Shown piece after piece: positions 48,541 through 56,492 of a DNA stretch of 64,000 bases. The stretch is from Phytohabitans kaempferiae (GTDB lineage: Bacteria > Actinomycetota > Actinomycetes > Mycobacteriales > Micromonosporaceae): contig NZ_JBHLUH010000004.1 of assembly GCF_042433955.1 (NCBI RefSeq), forward strand, positions 632,959 through 696,958, written 5' to 3'. The number at the start of each line of letters is the position of its first letter. The first letter of the stretch is position 1. The position numbers and the translations under genes were made by a program. The notes beneath the pieces were generated by a model that worked only from the letters and a program-made list of their open reading frames with translations, ran no database searches and was not told where the DNA came from.

Positions 48541-49782
48541 TCAGTCCTCGACAAACCGGGGGCGGGCGACCGCCAGACCCGCCACGATCTGGACGACAGC
48601 CGCGCCGATGAGGAAGCCGAGCGGGAGGTTCCAGCCGCCGGTCAGCTCATACAGCGCGCCGACCACCAGCGGGCCGAGCGCCGCGATCAGATACCCCAGG
48701 CACTGGGTGAAGGCGGAGAGCGCCACGGTCCCCTCGGGCGTGCGGGCGCGCAGGCCGATCGCCACCAGCGCCAGCGGAAAAGCGCCCTGGCCGATCGAGA
48801 GCAGCACGACCCAGACGACGGCGCCGTCGTGCGGGGCGATGGCGAGGCCGACGTAGGAGGCGATCATCGTGGCCGACAGGCCCAGCACGAGCGGCCGCAG
48901 GTTGTTCAGCCGCATCGCGAGCGCGGGCATCACCAGCGCCACCGGGATGCCGACCGCGGTCACGCCGGCGAGCAGCAGGCCGGCGGTCTGCGGCCGATAG
49001 CCGGAGTCGCGAAAGAGCTGGGCCAGCCAGCCCATCGTCGCGTGGCCGCTGAGCGCCTGCGCTCCGAAGTAGATCGCCATCGCCCACCCCACTCGCGTGC
49101 GGGCCGGGCGCACGCGGGCGGCCAGCGGTGCGACCGCGGCCTGCGTGGTGCGGCGGCGAAAGACCGCGGGGAGCCACGGGAGCATCGCGATCACGGCGAG
49201 CAGCGACCACGCGCCGAGCCCGGCCCGCCACGAGCCGAAGGCGTCCGCGATCGGCACGGCGGAGGCGGCGGCCACCGAGGCGCCGATGGTGAGCGAGACC
49301 GTGTACGCGCCGGTGACCAGCCCGGTCCGGTGCGGGAAGTGCTGCCGCACCAGCAGAGGGAGCAGGATGTTGGCGACCGCGATGCCGGCCAGCGCGACTG
49401 CGCTCGTCGCGATGAAGACGACCGTCGAGCCGGTGGCGACCCGCACCGCCTCGCCGGCCAGTAGCGCGACCATGGCGGCGAGCACGATGCGGCCAGCGGT
49501 GAAGCGGCGGACCAGCCAGGGCGCGAGCGCTCCGAAGGCGGCGAAGGCGATCGTCGGCATCGTCGTCACCACCCCCGCCATCGCGCCGGAGAGGTGCAGG
49601 CCGGTGCGCACCTCCTCGAGCAGAGCGCCGAGGCTGGTGATCGCTACTCGCAGGTTGAGCGCGACGAGCAAGATGCCGGCGAGGATCAGGGCGGTGCCGC
49701 GCGGGCGGGCGGCTGGACCGGTCTGGATGGCGGCGGGGACAGGGGCTGCGAGGGTCGATGCTGGCGGAGCCACGGCCTCCAT
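48541..49782 (-). CDS. MFS transporter (CynX/NimT-like)
   Basis: This 413-residue carrier has twelve predicted spans. The family-typical LVALNLRVAITSLGALLEEVR near the N-terminus and GIPVALVMPALAMRL in the second half fit the cyanate/nitroimidazole (CynX/NimT) MFS group. Substrate unknown. ATG 49782 has no clear ribosome binding site, so the message may be leaderless. The gene diverges from a GntR-family regulator, and a palindrome lies between their starts. Confidence 0.88.
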   Translation of the reverse strand: MEAVAPPASTLAAPVPAAIQTGPAARPRGTALILAGILLVALNLRVAITSLGALLEEVRTGLHLSGAMAGVVTTMPTIAFAAFGALAPWLVRRFTAGRIVLAAMVALLAGEAVRVATGSTVVFIATSAVALAGIAVANILLPLLVRQHFPHRTGLVTGAYTVSLTIGASVAAASAVPIADAFGSWRAGLGAWSLLAVIAMLPWLPAVFRRRTTQAAVAPLAARVRPARTRVGWAMAIYFGAQALSGHATMGWLAQLFRDSGYRPQTAGLLLAGVTAVGIPVALVMPALAMRLNNLRPLVLGLSATMIASYVGLAIAPHDGAVVWVVLLSIGQGAFPLALVAIGLRARTPEGTVALSAFTQCLGYLIAALGPLVVGALYELTGGWNLPLGFLIGAAVVQIVAGLAVARPRFVED

Positions 49783-49786
49783 CTTA

Positions 49787-49803
49787 AAATCATGGGATGA
49801 TTT
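49787..49803. promoter_or_regulatory. palindromic operator for the GntR regulator
   Basis: AAATCATGGGATGATTT is a perfect 7-bp inverted repeat with a 3-base centre. It lies 5 bp upstream of the MFS start and 20 bp upstream of the GntR start, so binding there would block both genes. It is the most AT-rich spot in the area. Confidence 0.6.
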
Positions 49804-49823
49804 ATGGTCGGGTGATGTAACCG

Positions 49824-50483
49824 ATGACACTCGCCACGCGCTCGCGTCCCACGCTGGTGCGACAGGTGATCGACCAGCTTCGCGAGCAGGTCGCGAGCGG
49901 CGAGTGGCCGGTGGGCAGTCGCATCCCGACCGAGCCGCAGTTGGTCGAGGCGCTCGGCGTGGGGCGCAATACGGTGCGCGAGGCGGTGCGCGCGCTGGTC
50001 CACGCCGGCGTGCTGGAGTGCCGCCAGGGCTCGGGGACATATGTGATCTCGGCCGACGAGATGACCGGCGCGGTGACCCGCCGGCTGGCCGGCGCGCAGG
50101 CGGCCGAGGCCGTCGAGGTGCGGCGGGCGTTCGAGGTGGAGGCGGCCCGGCTGGCGGCCTTACGCCGTACCCCGGAAGACATGGCGGCGCTCGACGGCGC
50201 GCTCGCCGACCGCGAGGCCGCGTGGCGCGCGGGCCGGGTCGAGGATTTCGTCGAGGCCGACGCGGTCCTCCACATCGCGATCGTGGCCGCCGCGCACAAT
50301 ACGATGCTGGCCGAGCTGTACGCCTCGTTCGCCAAGACGATGCTGCGCCCCTCGATCGCCGCGTTCGTGGGCGACGAGCTGCACTCCGAGGACCGGGGTG
50401 GCCACGACCGCCTGGTCGAGGCCATCCGGGCCGGCGACGCCACGCTGGCAGCCGCCGAGGCTGGGGCATTTCTGGAGGTATGA
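49824..50483 (+). CDS. GntR-family regulator with FCD domain
   Basis: This 219-residue protein has a GntR winged helix in residues 10-75 (QVIDQLREQVASGEWPVGSRIP, GVGRNTVREAVRALVHAGVL) and an all-helical FCD ligand domain (ARRAFEVEAARLAAL-type helix, DAVLHIAIVAAAHN, GHDRLVEAIRAGD). FCD proteins sense small carboxylic acids via a metal site; AxxxH elements are visible. It most likely represses itself and the divergent MFS carrier through the palindrome at 49787-49803. Confidence 0.92.
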   Translation: MTLATRSRPTLVRQVIDQLREQVASGEWPVGSRIPTEPQLVEALGVGRNTVREAVRALVHAGVLECRQGSGTYVISADEMTGAVTRRLAGAQAAEAVEVRRAFEVEAARLAALRRTPEDMAALDGALADREAAWRAGRVEDFVEADAVLHIAIVAAAHNTMLAELYASFAKTMLRPSIAAFVGDELHSEDRGGHDRLVEAIRAGDATLAAAEAGAFLEV

Positions 50484-50508
50484 CGCCAAGACCACTACGG
50501 TGCTGGGC

Positions 50509-50952
50509 ATGCTCAAGGGTTTCAAAGACTTCATCATGCGCGGCAACGTGGTCGACCTCGCGGTCGGCATCGTCATCGGTGCCGCGTTCACGGCGGTCGT
50601 GACGCAGCTGACCGACTCCTTCCTCGAACCGTTCATCCAACTGCTCGGCGGCGGCCAGGAGCTGTCGGGCAAGTGGACCGTTCGCGATGCGACCTTCGAC
50701 TGGGCCGCGTTCGTCAACGCCGTGATCACCTTCCTGCTCACCGCCGCGGCCCTCTACTTCCTCGTCGTCCTGCCGATGAACAAGCTCGCCGAGCGCCGCC
50801 GCCGCGGCGAGGAGCCGCCGCCGGCCGCACCGAGCGAGGAGGTCAAGCTGCTCACCGAGATCCGCGACGCGCTGCTCGCCTCGCGCGTGCCCGAACAGCA
50901 CCTCGGCGCCGTCGACAACCTCGTCAACCGGGATCGACCCAGCCAGCGATAG
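50509..50952 (+). CDS. mscL: large-conductance mechanosensitive channel MscL
   Basis: This 147-residue channel subunit has the family start MLKGFKDFIMRGNVVDLAVG, TM1 (VGIVIGAAFTAVVTQLTDSF), a periplasmic loop and TM2 (VNAVITFLLTAAALYFLVVLPMNKL), then a cytoplasmic helix. It is slightly longer than the E. coli protein because of its Pro/Arg-rich linker. It opens under membrane tension and protects against osmotic downshock. It starts 25 bp after the GntR gene. Confidence 0.96.
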   Translation: MLKGFKDFIMRGNVVDLAVGIVIGAAFTAVVTQLTDSFLEPFIQLLGGGQELSGKWTVRDATFDWAAFVNAVITFLLTAAALYFLVVLPMNKLAERRRRGEEPPPAAPSEEVKLLTEIRDALLASRVPEQHLGAVDNLVNRDRPSQR

Positions 50953-50968
50953 TCGAACATCTGTTCTA
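50953..50968. promoter_or_regulatory. SOS-box-like palindrome overlapping a promoter
   Basis: TCGAACATCTGTTCTA matches TCGAAC-N4-GTTCGA in 11 of 12 defined bases. It overlaps a -10-like TATACA (50967-50972), about 10 bp before the ATG of the 75-residue protein gene. LexA bound here would block transcription. Confidence 0.5.
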
Positions 50969-50981
50969 TACAGTGCCCCGC

Positions 50982-51209
50982 ATGGAACAGCGAAAGCACT
51001 GGTGGAACGGCAAATGGGGGCGGCTCGCGCGCCGGGATGTGTACCTGCGCGCCGATGCCGACCAGTGGTTCGTGGAGCAGCGCGCGGGCGGGGCCGAGGG
51101 GATCTCCCGCTTCTACGAGTACGACAGCGAGGACGAGGCGTACGAGACCGTCCGCGCGCTGCTGAGCGGTCCGGACGAGTGGCGCTCGCTAGATGGCGAT
51201 GCCATCTAG
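50982..51209 (+). CDS. small protein of unknown function, possibly SOS-controlled
   Basis: This 75-residue acidic-aromatic soluble protein starts MEQRKHWWNGKWGRLARRDV and contains FYEYDSEDEAYETVRALL. I think similar small proteins occur in other actinomycetes, but I know no function. There is no ribosome binding site before ATG 50982, and the -10-like TATACA suggests a leaderless or very short-leader transcript. Its stop codon overlaps the first putative PadR operator. Confidence 0.7.
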   Translation: MEQRKHWWNGKWGRLARRDVYLRADADQWFVEQRAGGAEGISRFYEYDSEDEAYETVRALLSGPDEWRSLDGDAI

Positions 51210-51223
51210 GTAGCTGTGCTACC
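51191..51223. promoter_or_regulatory. two inverted repeats before the PadR gene
   Basis: AGATGGCgatGCCATCT (51191-51207) and GGTAGCtgtGCTACC (51209-51223) are perfect inverted repeats with 3-base centres, 9-25 bp before the PadR start. PadR proteins usually bind such palindromes over their own promoter. Confidence 0.6.
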
Positions 51224-51232
51224 TTCTCCGGC

Positions 51233-51571
51233 GTGGATCAGGAGCGGCGGGCACAGTGGCTGCGAGGCGTGCTCGACGTCTGCGTGCTCGCCCTGCTCGG
51301 CCGCCGCGAGTCTTATGGCTACGAGATCGCCCAGGCCCTCGATCGGGCGGGGCTCGGCCAGATCCAGGGCGGCACGCTCTACCCCGTCCTGCTGCGGCTC
51401 CAGCGCACCGGCCTCGTCGCGGCGCACTGGCGCGACGGCGAGGCGGGCCCCGCGCGCAAGTACTACCAGCTCACTCCCTCCGGCGAGGAGGCGGTGCGCC
51501 AACTGTCGGCCGACTGGCGCGGGTTTGCCGGCCGGGTCGACGAGCTGCTGTTCCCGCGATGGAAGAGGTGA
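51233..51571 (+). CDS. PadR-family transcription regulator
   Basis: This 112-residue winged-helix protein starts at GTG 51233. The PadR pattern is clear: LDVCVLALLGRRESYGYEIAQAL, GGTLYPVLLRLQRTGLV and a C-terminal helix (RKYYQLTPSGEEAVRQLSADW). It is followed 7 bp later by an ABC ATPase gene, so it probably controls the transporter operon and itself via the palindromes just upstream. Confidence 0.94.
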   Translation: MDQERRAQWLRGVLDVCVLALLGRRESYGYEIAQALDRAGLGQIQGGTLYPVLLRLQRTGLVAAHWRDGEAGPARKYYQLTPSGEEAVRQLSADWRGFAGRVDELLFPRWKR

Positions 51572-51578
51572 CCAGCCC

Positions 51579-52403
51579 ATGATCGACGAGAGGTGGCTGC
51601 AGGCGCTGGGGCAGGAGCTCGCCCGGCACCAGCTCGCGCCGGAGGTGATGCGCCACGTGGTGGCCGAGGCCGCCGCCCACCTGCGCGACAGCGGACAGCC
51701 GGCGCTGCGCGCCTTCGGCACGCCGCAGGGATACGCGGCCGCCGTCGCCGACAGCCTCGCCAGCCAGCGCCGTCCACCACGGCGTCCGCCGGGCCGCGTC
51801 CGCCTCCAGGCCACCAAAATCACCAAGAGGTACGGGCGCCGCGTGATCCTGTCGCCCACCAACCTGACCGTCCACGCGGGCGAGGTGGCCGCGATCGTCG
51901 GGGCCAACGGCTCGGGCAAGAGCACGTTCCTGCGCATCTGCGCCGGCTTGCTGTCGCCCGACTCCGGCGAGGTGGTGATCGACGGGCGGCTCGGCTACTG
52001 CCCGCAAGATGGTGGCACCTACGACTTCCTGCTTCCCGAGGAGCATTTCGTACTCGTGGGAGCCGGCCGTGGCATCGACCGTGCCCAGGCGCGGCGGCTG
52101 GGGCGCGCGGGCGCCGCGACCCTGCAGTGGGCGCCGGACGGCACGCAGGCCCGCCACCTCTCCGGCGGCACGCGGCAAAAGCTCAACCTGGTGATGGCCT
52201 CGCTCGGCGACCCCGACGTGCTGCTGCTCGACGAGCCCTACCAGGGCTTCGACCGTGGCACATACCTCGACTTCTGGCAGCACGTGTGGCGGTGGCGCGA
52301 CGAGGGCCGGGCGGTAGTGGTCGTCACCCACCTGCTCAACCAACTCGACCAGGTCGACCAGGTGCTCGACCTGAACCCGGGCGCGCGGGAGGTCGCCGCA
52401 TGA
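51579..52403 (+). CDS. ABC transporter ATPase with N-terminal HAAS-like domain
   Basis: The first 65 residues of this 274-residue ATPase are a small helical domain (MIDERWLQALGQELARHQL, AEAAAHLRDSG, AFGTPQGYAAAVADSL). It resembles the HAAS domain that usually occurs in separate proteins encoded after PadR genes. The ATPase follows: Walker A GANGSGKST, a Q-loop in CPQDGGTYDF, signature LSGGTRQK, Walker B VLLLDEPYQGFD and switch His in VTHLLNQLD. The fused domain may couple the transporter to the PadR signal. It overlaps the permease gene by four bases. Confidence 0.88.
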   Translation: MIDERWLQALGQELARHQLAPEVMRHVVAEAAAHLRDSGQPALRAFGTPQGYAAAVADSLASQRRPPRRPPGRVRLQATKITKRYGRRVILSPTNLTVHAGEVAAIVGANGSGKSTFLRICAGLLSPDSGEVVIDGRLGYCPQDGGTYDFLLPEEHFVLVGAGRGIDRAQARRLGRAGAATLQWAPDGTQARHLSGGTRQKLNLVMASLGDPDVLLLDEPYQGFDRGTYLDFWQHVWRWRDEGRAVVVVTHLLNQLDQVDQVLDLNPGAREVAA

Positions 52404-53089
52404 AGCTCTTCACCGTCGCCGAGATGGCGCTGCGCGAGCTGCTGCGCCGCCGTGGCGTACTCCTGCTGCTCCTGACCCTCCCTCTGGTCAGCTACCTGGT
52501 CCGGCACGACCACGTGGGGCAGTCGATCCGCTTCCTCCTGCTCGGCCTCGCGTGGGCGGTGAGCACGGCGGCGCTCTTCGCCAGCGGGAGCAGCCGGCAG
52601 ATCGAGCCGCGCCTGCGCCTGTCCGGCTACCGCAGCCACCACCTCTACCTCGGCCGCCTCACCGCCATGTGGCTGCTGGGCGTGGTGGTCGCGGCCCCGT
52701 TCTTCGCGCTGATCGCACTCGACCATGGCGGCGAGGTGCGCCTCGGTGCGGTGGCGGCGGCGATGGCGCTCGCGGTCACGGTGGCTGCCCCGTTCGGCCT
52801 GCTGATCGGCGCGCTCGTGCCACGCGAGTTGGAGGGCACGCTGATCCTGCTGGTGACGATCAGCCTGACGATGATGATCGACCCCGCCGACTCGCTCACC
52901 AGGCTGACGCCCTTCTGGGCCAGCCGTGAGATCGCCACCTACGCGGTCGGCGACACCGGTTCGGAGTTTCTGGTGCGCGGCCTGACCCACGGCATCCTGG
53001 TCAGCGTGCTCGCGACCGCGCTGGTGGCCGTGCTCTCCACCATCCGCCTGCGGACCCGCCCCCACCTCCGGTACGCGGCTCCACGCTAG
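52400..53089 (+). CDS. ABC transporter permease
   Basis: This 229-residue membrane protein has about six spans (VLLLLLTLPLVSYLV, LLLGLAWAVSTAALF, LLGVVVAAPFFALIAL, AAPFGLLIGALVP, LILLVTISLTMMI, VLATALVAVLST). It fits the ABC-2/CcmB-like permease type. With the preceding ATPase it should form a small exporter. ATG 52400 overlaps the ATPase stop (ATGA). Confidence 0.85.
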   Translation: MKLFTVAEMALRELLRRRGVLLLLLTLPLVSYLVRHDHVGQSIRFLLLGLAWAVSTAALFASGSSRQIEPRLRLSGYRSHHLYLGRLTAMWLLGVVVAAPFFALIALDHGGEVRLGAVAAAMALAVTVAAPFGLLIGALVPRELEGTLILLVTISLTMMIDPADSLTRLTPFWASREIATYAVGDTGSEFLVRGLTHGILVSVLATALVAVLSTIRLRTRPHLRYAAPR

Positions 53090-53146
53090 GGCCTGCCCGT
53101 GCGCACGCGGCAGACGCTGGTCAGGTGACCGGCTAGCGTCGAGTGC

Positions 53147-53797
53147 ATGGAGGACGACCGCCGCACCGACCGGCTCCGCCGCCGGTGGGACCGCATGTCC
53201 AGCTCGTATGACGGCAGCATGACCCGCGCCGACCGCCGCTTCTTCGGCGACACGAGGCAGTGGGTCTGCGGCCAGGCGACCGGCGATGTGCTCGAGGTCG
53301 CGATCGGCACCGGTCTCAACCTGCCGCACTACCCCGGGGGCGTGCGCCTGACCGGTGTGGAGTTCAGCCCCGGCATGCTCGCGAACGCCCGCCGCCGCGC
53401 CGCCGAACTGGGCCGCGCGGTCGACCTGCGCGAGGGCGACGCCCAGGCACTGGATCTGCCGGACGCCGCGTACGACACGGTGGTGTGCACCTTCGGGCTG
53501 TGCGCCATCCCCGACGACCGCAAGGCGCTGGCGGAGATGGCCCGAGTGCTCCGCCCCGGTGGCCTGCTCCTGCTCGCGGACCACGTCGAGGCCGGCCCGA
53601 GGACGCTGCGCGCGGTGCAGTGGCTGCTCGAACTGGTGACCGTACCCACGGCCGGCGAGTACTGGCGCCGCCGCCCAATCCGCCAGGTCGAGGCGATGGG
53701 GTTCACTGTGGAGGGTCACGACCGCTTCCGGCTGGGCCTGGTCGAGCGGCTGGCAGCCCGCAAACCGGCCACACACCCCGAGGAGCAGCCCAGCTAG
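53147..53797 (+). CDS. class I SAM-dependent methyltransferase
   Basis: This 216-residue enzyme has the SAM motif VLEVAIGTGLNLPHYP, acidic post-motif (VTGVEFSPGMLANAR-type), DAQALDLPDAAYDTVV and LRPGGLLLLADHV. It looks like a UbiE/PhMT-type methyltransferase acting on a small lipid or quinone. A phosphatidylethanolamine or menaquinone role is possible but unproven. It stands 57 bp after the permease gene and could be cotranscribed. Confidence 0.9.
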   Translation: MEDDRRTDRLRRRWDRMSSSYDGSMTRADRRFFGDTRQWVCGQATGDVLEVAIGTGLNLPHYPGGVRLTGVEFSPGMLANARRRAAELGRAVDLREGDAQALDLPDAAYDTVVCTFGLCAIPDDRKALAEMARVLRPGGLLLLADHVEAGPRTLRAVQWLLELVTVPTAGEYWRRRPIRQVEAMGFTVEGHDRFRLGLVERLAARKPATHPEEQPS

Positions 53798-53957
53798 GAG
53801 ACCGTGCAGGGGGCACCGGCCGGCAGGCCCCTGGCCGCAGATCAACCTCCGCGAAGCACCGACAATCGCTCATAGGCCCCACGCACCGCCGCGCCGCAGC
53901 GGTCTGGACCACGACGGGCATCGCGGCAGCCCATATCCCTCCCTTGGCATAGATCGT

Positions 53958-55589
53958 CTAGCCGTGCACGGCTGGGAGGGTGATCGTGAAGGTCGTGCCC
54001 ACGCCGAGTTGGCTCGCGACCGTGATGGTGCCGCCGTGGTCGGTGACGATCTGGCGGGCGATCGACAGCCCCAGCCCGCTCCCGCCCGTGCGGCGGCCGC
54101 GGGCCGAGTCCGCGCGCCAGAAGCGGTCGAAGACGTACGGCAGTGCGGCCGGCGCGATGCCCGTTCCCGTGTCGGCGACCCGGACCACCGCGGTCGTGCC
54201 GTCGACCGCGGCCGTGAGTGTCACGCTGCCGCCGGAGGATGTGGCACGCAGCGCGTTGGTCACCAGGTTGCCGAGCACCTGCCGCAGGCGGTCAGGGTCG
54301 GCGTACACCTGAGCCGGGCCCGGCACCGCCACCACCAGACGCACGCCCGCGGCCTCGGCCACCGCGTGGTGGGCGGCGCGGCTGGTCTCCAGGAGTTCGG
54401 CCAGGTCGATGAGCGTGCGGTGGTACGCGAGCGTGCCCGCCTCGGCCAGCGCCAGATCCTGGAGGTCGTTGACGATTCGCTGCTGGAGTACGGCCTCCTC
54501 GTGCAGCGACGCGAAAAGCTCGGGGTCGGGGGCGATCACACCGTCCTTGAGCGCCTCAAGGTAGCCGCGGAGGTTGGCGAGCGGTGTACGCAGCTCGTGC
54601 GCGACGTCCGCGACCAGCCGGCGCTGCCGTTCCTCGCCGCGCTGGAGGGAGTCGGCCATGCGGTTGAAGGAGCGGCCCAGCTCGGCCACCTCGTCGCTGC
54701 CCACGACGGCGACGCGGCTGGTGAGGTCGCCACGCCCGAGCCGGCCGGCGGCCTCGGTGAGGCTGGCGATGGGGCGGAGTACACGGCGGCTGAGCACGGC
54801 GGTGCCGGCGAGCGCGAGCAGGGCGATGCCGGAGGCCGCGGCGAGGATGGGGGCGACCGCGAGCGGCGACGGCTGCTCGCCGGCGAAGCCGAGCGTCACC
54901 CGCAGCGGGGGCGCCGCCACCTCGCTGATGACATCGGTGAACGCCTGCGAGAGGCAGCTCTCCAAGGCCACTCCGACCAACCCGGGCTCCTTGCAGGCCG
55001 AGATCCGCTGCTCCCCGAACTCCAGGTCGCGCCGCGACTCGGCCGACTTCTGCCGGCAATCGGCCACCGCCCGGGGATCCGCGTCCGGCGCTCTGAAGGT
55101 GGGTACCCCGAAGGTGCCATTGATCTTCTGGACCGGGTATCCGCGGCGGGTGACGCAGGCCGCGAAGCGCACCCCGGCCCGGTATCCGCTCGCTGCCTTG
55201 GTCGTTATGCCGAAGGGGTCATCGGCCGCACTCAGATCAAGCTTGGGGCGGGGGTCGACGAGCGACGCCGAGGGGCCGAGATCGCGTGCGGTGATCCCCT
55301 GAAGCGTGTCGGTGTCGGACACCACGATGCCCGACTCGGTGGCCAGGTGGATGCGCTGGCCGGTACTTATGGAGAGGTCGTAGACGAGGTTGGGCACGCC
55401 CTCCCAGGTGCCGTGCGTCTGCCCGTACTCGAGCAGCGGCGTCGTGACCCGGTCCATCACCGCGCGGTCGGCGGTCTGCGACTCGGTGATCTGCTGCGAC
55501 GCCTGGCGGAGCACGATCCAGGCGGTGGCGCCCACGGCGGTGACGGCCACGAGCGTGACCAGCACCAGCACGCGGACGCGGAAGCTCAA
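53958..55589 (-). CDS. sensor histidine kinase
   Basis: This 543-residue kinase has a span at 5-27, a large outer domain of about 245 residues, a second span near 275-297 (LAAASGIALLALAGTAVL), HAMP, HisKA with His in VAHELRTPLANLRGY (about 331), and an HATPase with VADTGTGIAP and GGSGLGLSIARQIV. The outer part has conserved-looking Cys (FAACV, ADCRQK, SACKEPG, ESCLSQ) that could form two disulfides. The TTG start overlaps the response-regulator stop (TTGA). Confidence 0.92.
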   Translation of the reverse strand: MSFRVRVLVLVTLVAVTAVGATAWIVLRQASQQITESQTADRAVMDRVTTPLLEYGQTHGTWEGVPNLVYDLSISTGQRIHLATESGIVVSDTDTLQGITARDLGPSASLVDPRPKLDLSAADDPFGITTKAASGYRAGVRFAACVTRRGYPVQKINGTFGVPTFRAPDADPRAVADCRQKSAESRRDLEFGEQRISACKEPGLVGVALESCLSQAFTDVISEVAAPPLRVTLGFAGEQPSPLAVAPILAAASGIALLALAGTAVLSRRVLRPIASLTEAAGRLGRGDLTSRVAVVGSDEVAELGRSFNRMADSLQRGEERQRRLVADVAHELRTPLANLRGYLEALKDGVIAPDPELFASLHEEAVLQQRIVNDLQDLALAEAGTLAYHRTLIDLAELLETSRAAHHAVAEAAGVRLVVAVPGPAQVYADPDRLRQVLGNLVTNALRATSSGGSVTLTAAVDGTTAVVRVADTGTGIAPAALPYVFDRFWRADSARGRRTGGSGLGLSIARQIVTDHGGTITVASQLGVGTTFTITLPAVHG

Positions 55590-56272
55590 GACTCGGCCAG
55601 CCGGTAGCCGCGGCCGTAGACGGTCTGCACGTAGCGGGGCTCGGCGGCGTCTTCCTCGATCTTGCGGCGGAGGTTCATGACGTGGGCGTCGACCGTGCGC
55701 TCCAGCACATAATGGTCGAAGCCGAACGCCCGGTCGATGATCTGCGCCCGCGTGAACGCCCGCCCCGGCTCGCCCGCCAGCACCTCCAGGATGCCGAACT
55801 CCTTCGCCGTCAGCACGATGGGCCGCCCGCCGACCCGTACCTCGAATCGCCCTGGATCGATCTCCAGGTCGCCCACCTTGAGGACGGCCTGGTTGCCGGC
55901 GGTGACCGCGCCCGCGCGGCGGAGCAGCGCGCGGACGCGCGCGGTCAGCTCGCGAGGGCTGTAGGGCTTGGTGATGTAGTCGTCCGCCCCCACGTCGAGG
56001 CCGAGCAGCATGTCGTCTTCGGTGGTGCGGGCGGTGAGCAGCAGGATCGGCACCGCTGACTCGCCACGCAGGATGCGGCACACGTCGAGGCCGTCGACCT
56101 GCGGCATCATCACGTCGAGCACCACGAGGTCAGGCTTGCGAGCGCGCGCCTGCTCCAGCGCCGTGCGCCCGTCGCCCACGACGAGCACACTGTGACCCTC
56201 CCGCTCCAGGTAGACCCGGATCAGGTTGGCCTGCTTGGGGTCGTCCTCCGCGACCAGGATCCGCGCGCTCAT
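55586..56272 (-). CDS. OmpR-family response regulator
   Basis: This 228-residue regulator has a receiver with VAEDDPKQ, acceptor Asp in VVLDVMMPQVDGLD and Lys in YITKPYS, then an OmpR-type winged helix (VLTAKEFGILEVLAGEPG, RTVDAHVMNLRRKIE, QTVYGRGYRL). It pairs with the kinase it overlaps by four bases. The paired heptamer repeats at 56300-56350, just upstream, are its probable autoregulatory site and would also control the divergent genes. Confidence 0.95.
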   Translation of the reverse strand: MSARILVAEDDPKQANLIRVYLEREGHSVLVVGDGRTALEQARARKPDLVVLDVMMPQVDGLDVCRILRGESAVPILLLTARTTEDDMLLGLDVGADDYITKPYSPRELTARVRALLRRAGAVTAGNQAVLKVGDLEIDPGRFEVRVGGRPIVLTAKEFGILEVLAGEPGRAFTRAQIIDRAFGFDHYVLERTVDAHVMNLRRKIEEDAAEPRYVQTVYGRGYRLAES

Positions 56273-56299
56273 GGTGACCCATACTGCCTCGCGCCGCGA

Positions 56300-56350
56300 T
56301 GAAGTTGCAGTGAAGAACGGCAGACAGACGGCTTCTTCAATGGTTCTTCA
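56300..56350. promoter_or_regulatory. paired heptamer repeats in divergent promoter
   Basis: TGAAGTTgcagTGAAGAA (56300-56317) and its mirrored form TTCTTCAatggTTCTTCA (56333-56350) are each two heptamers with an N4 spacer, an 11-bp period, facing each other over 15 bp. This is the shape of an OmpR/PhoP-family dimer site on each strand. Confidence 0.65.
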
Positions 56351-56375
56351 CGACCGCCTCCGTACGGTGCCGCCC

Positions 56376-56492
56376 ATGGGACGCGAACAGGAGGAACGGT
56401 GGCGCCGCGCCGCCCGCCGGCGGATCCGCGAGACGCTCGCCCTGCGCCGGGCCGCCGCGGCAGCCGCGGAGGACCAGCGGCATGCGGCGTGA
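56376..56492 (+). CDS. possible 38-residue leader protein
   Basis: ATG 56376 opens a short frame for an Arg/Ala-rich peptide (MGREQEERWRRAARRRIRE then an Ala run). It overlaps the start of the DUF3152 gene by 11 bp, so it might be a leader that couples translation. GC-rich DNA readily yields such frames and I see no strong ribosome binding site. Confidence 0.3.
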   Translation: MGREQEERWRRAARRRIRETLALRRAAAAAAEDQRHAA

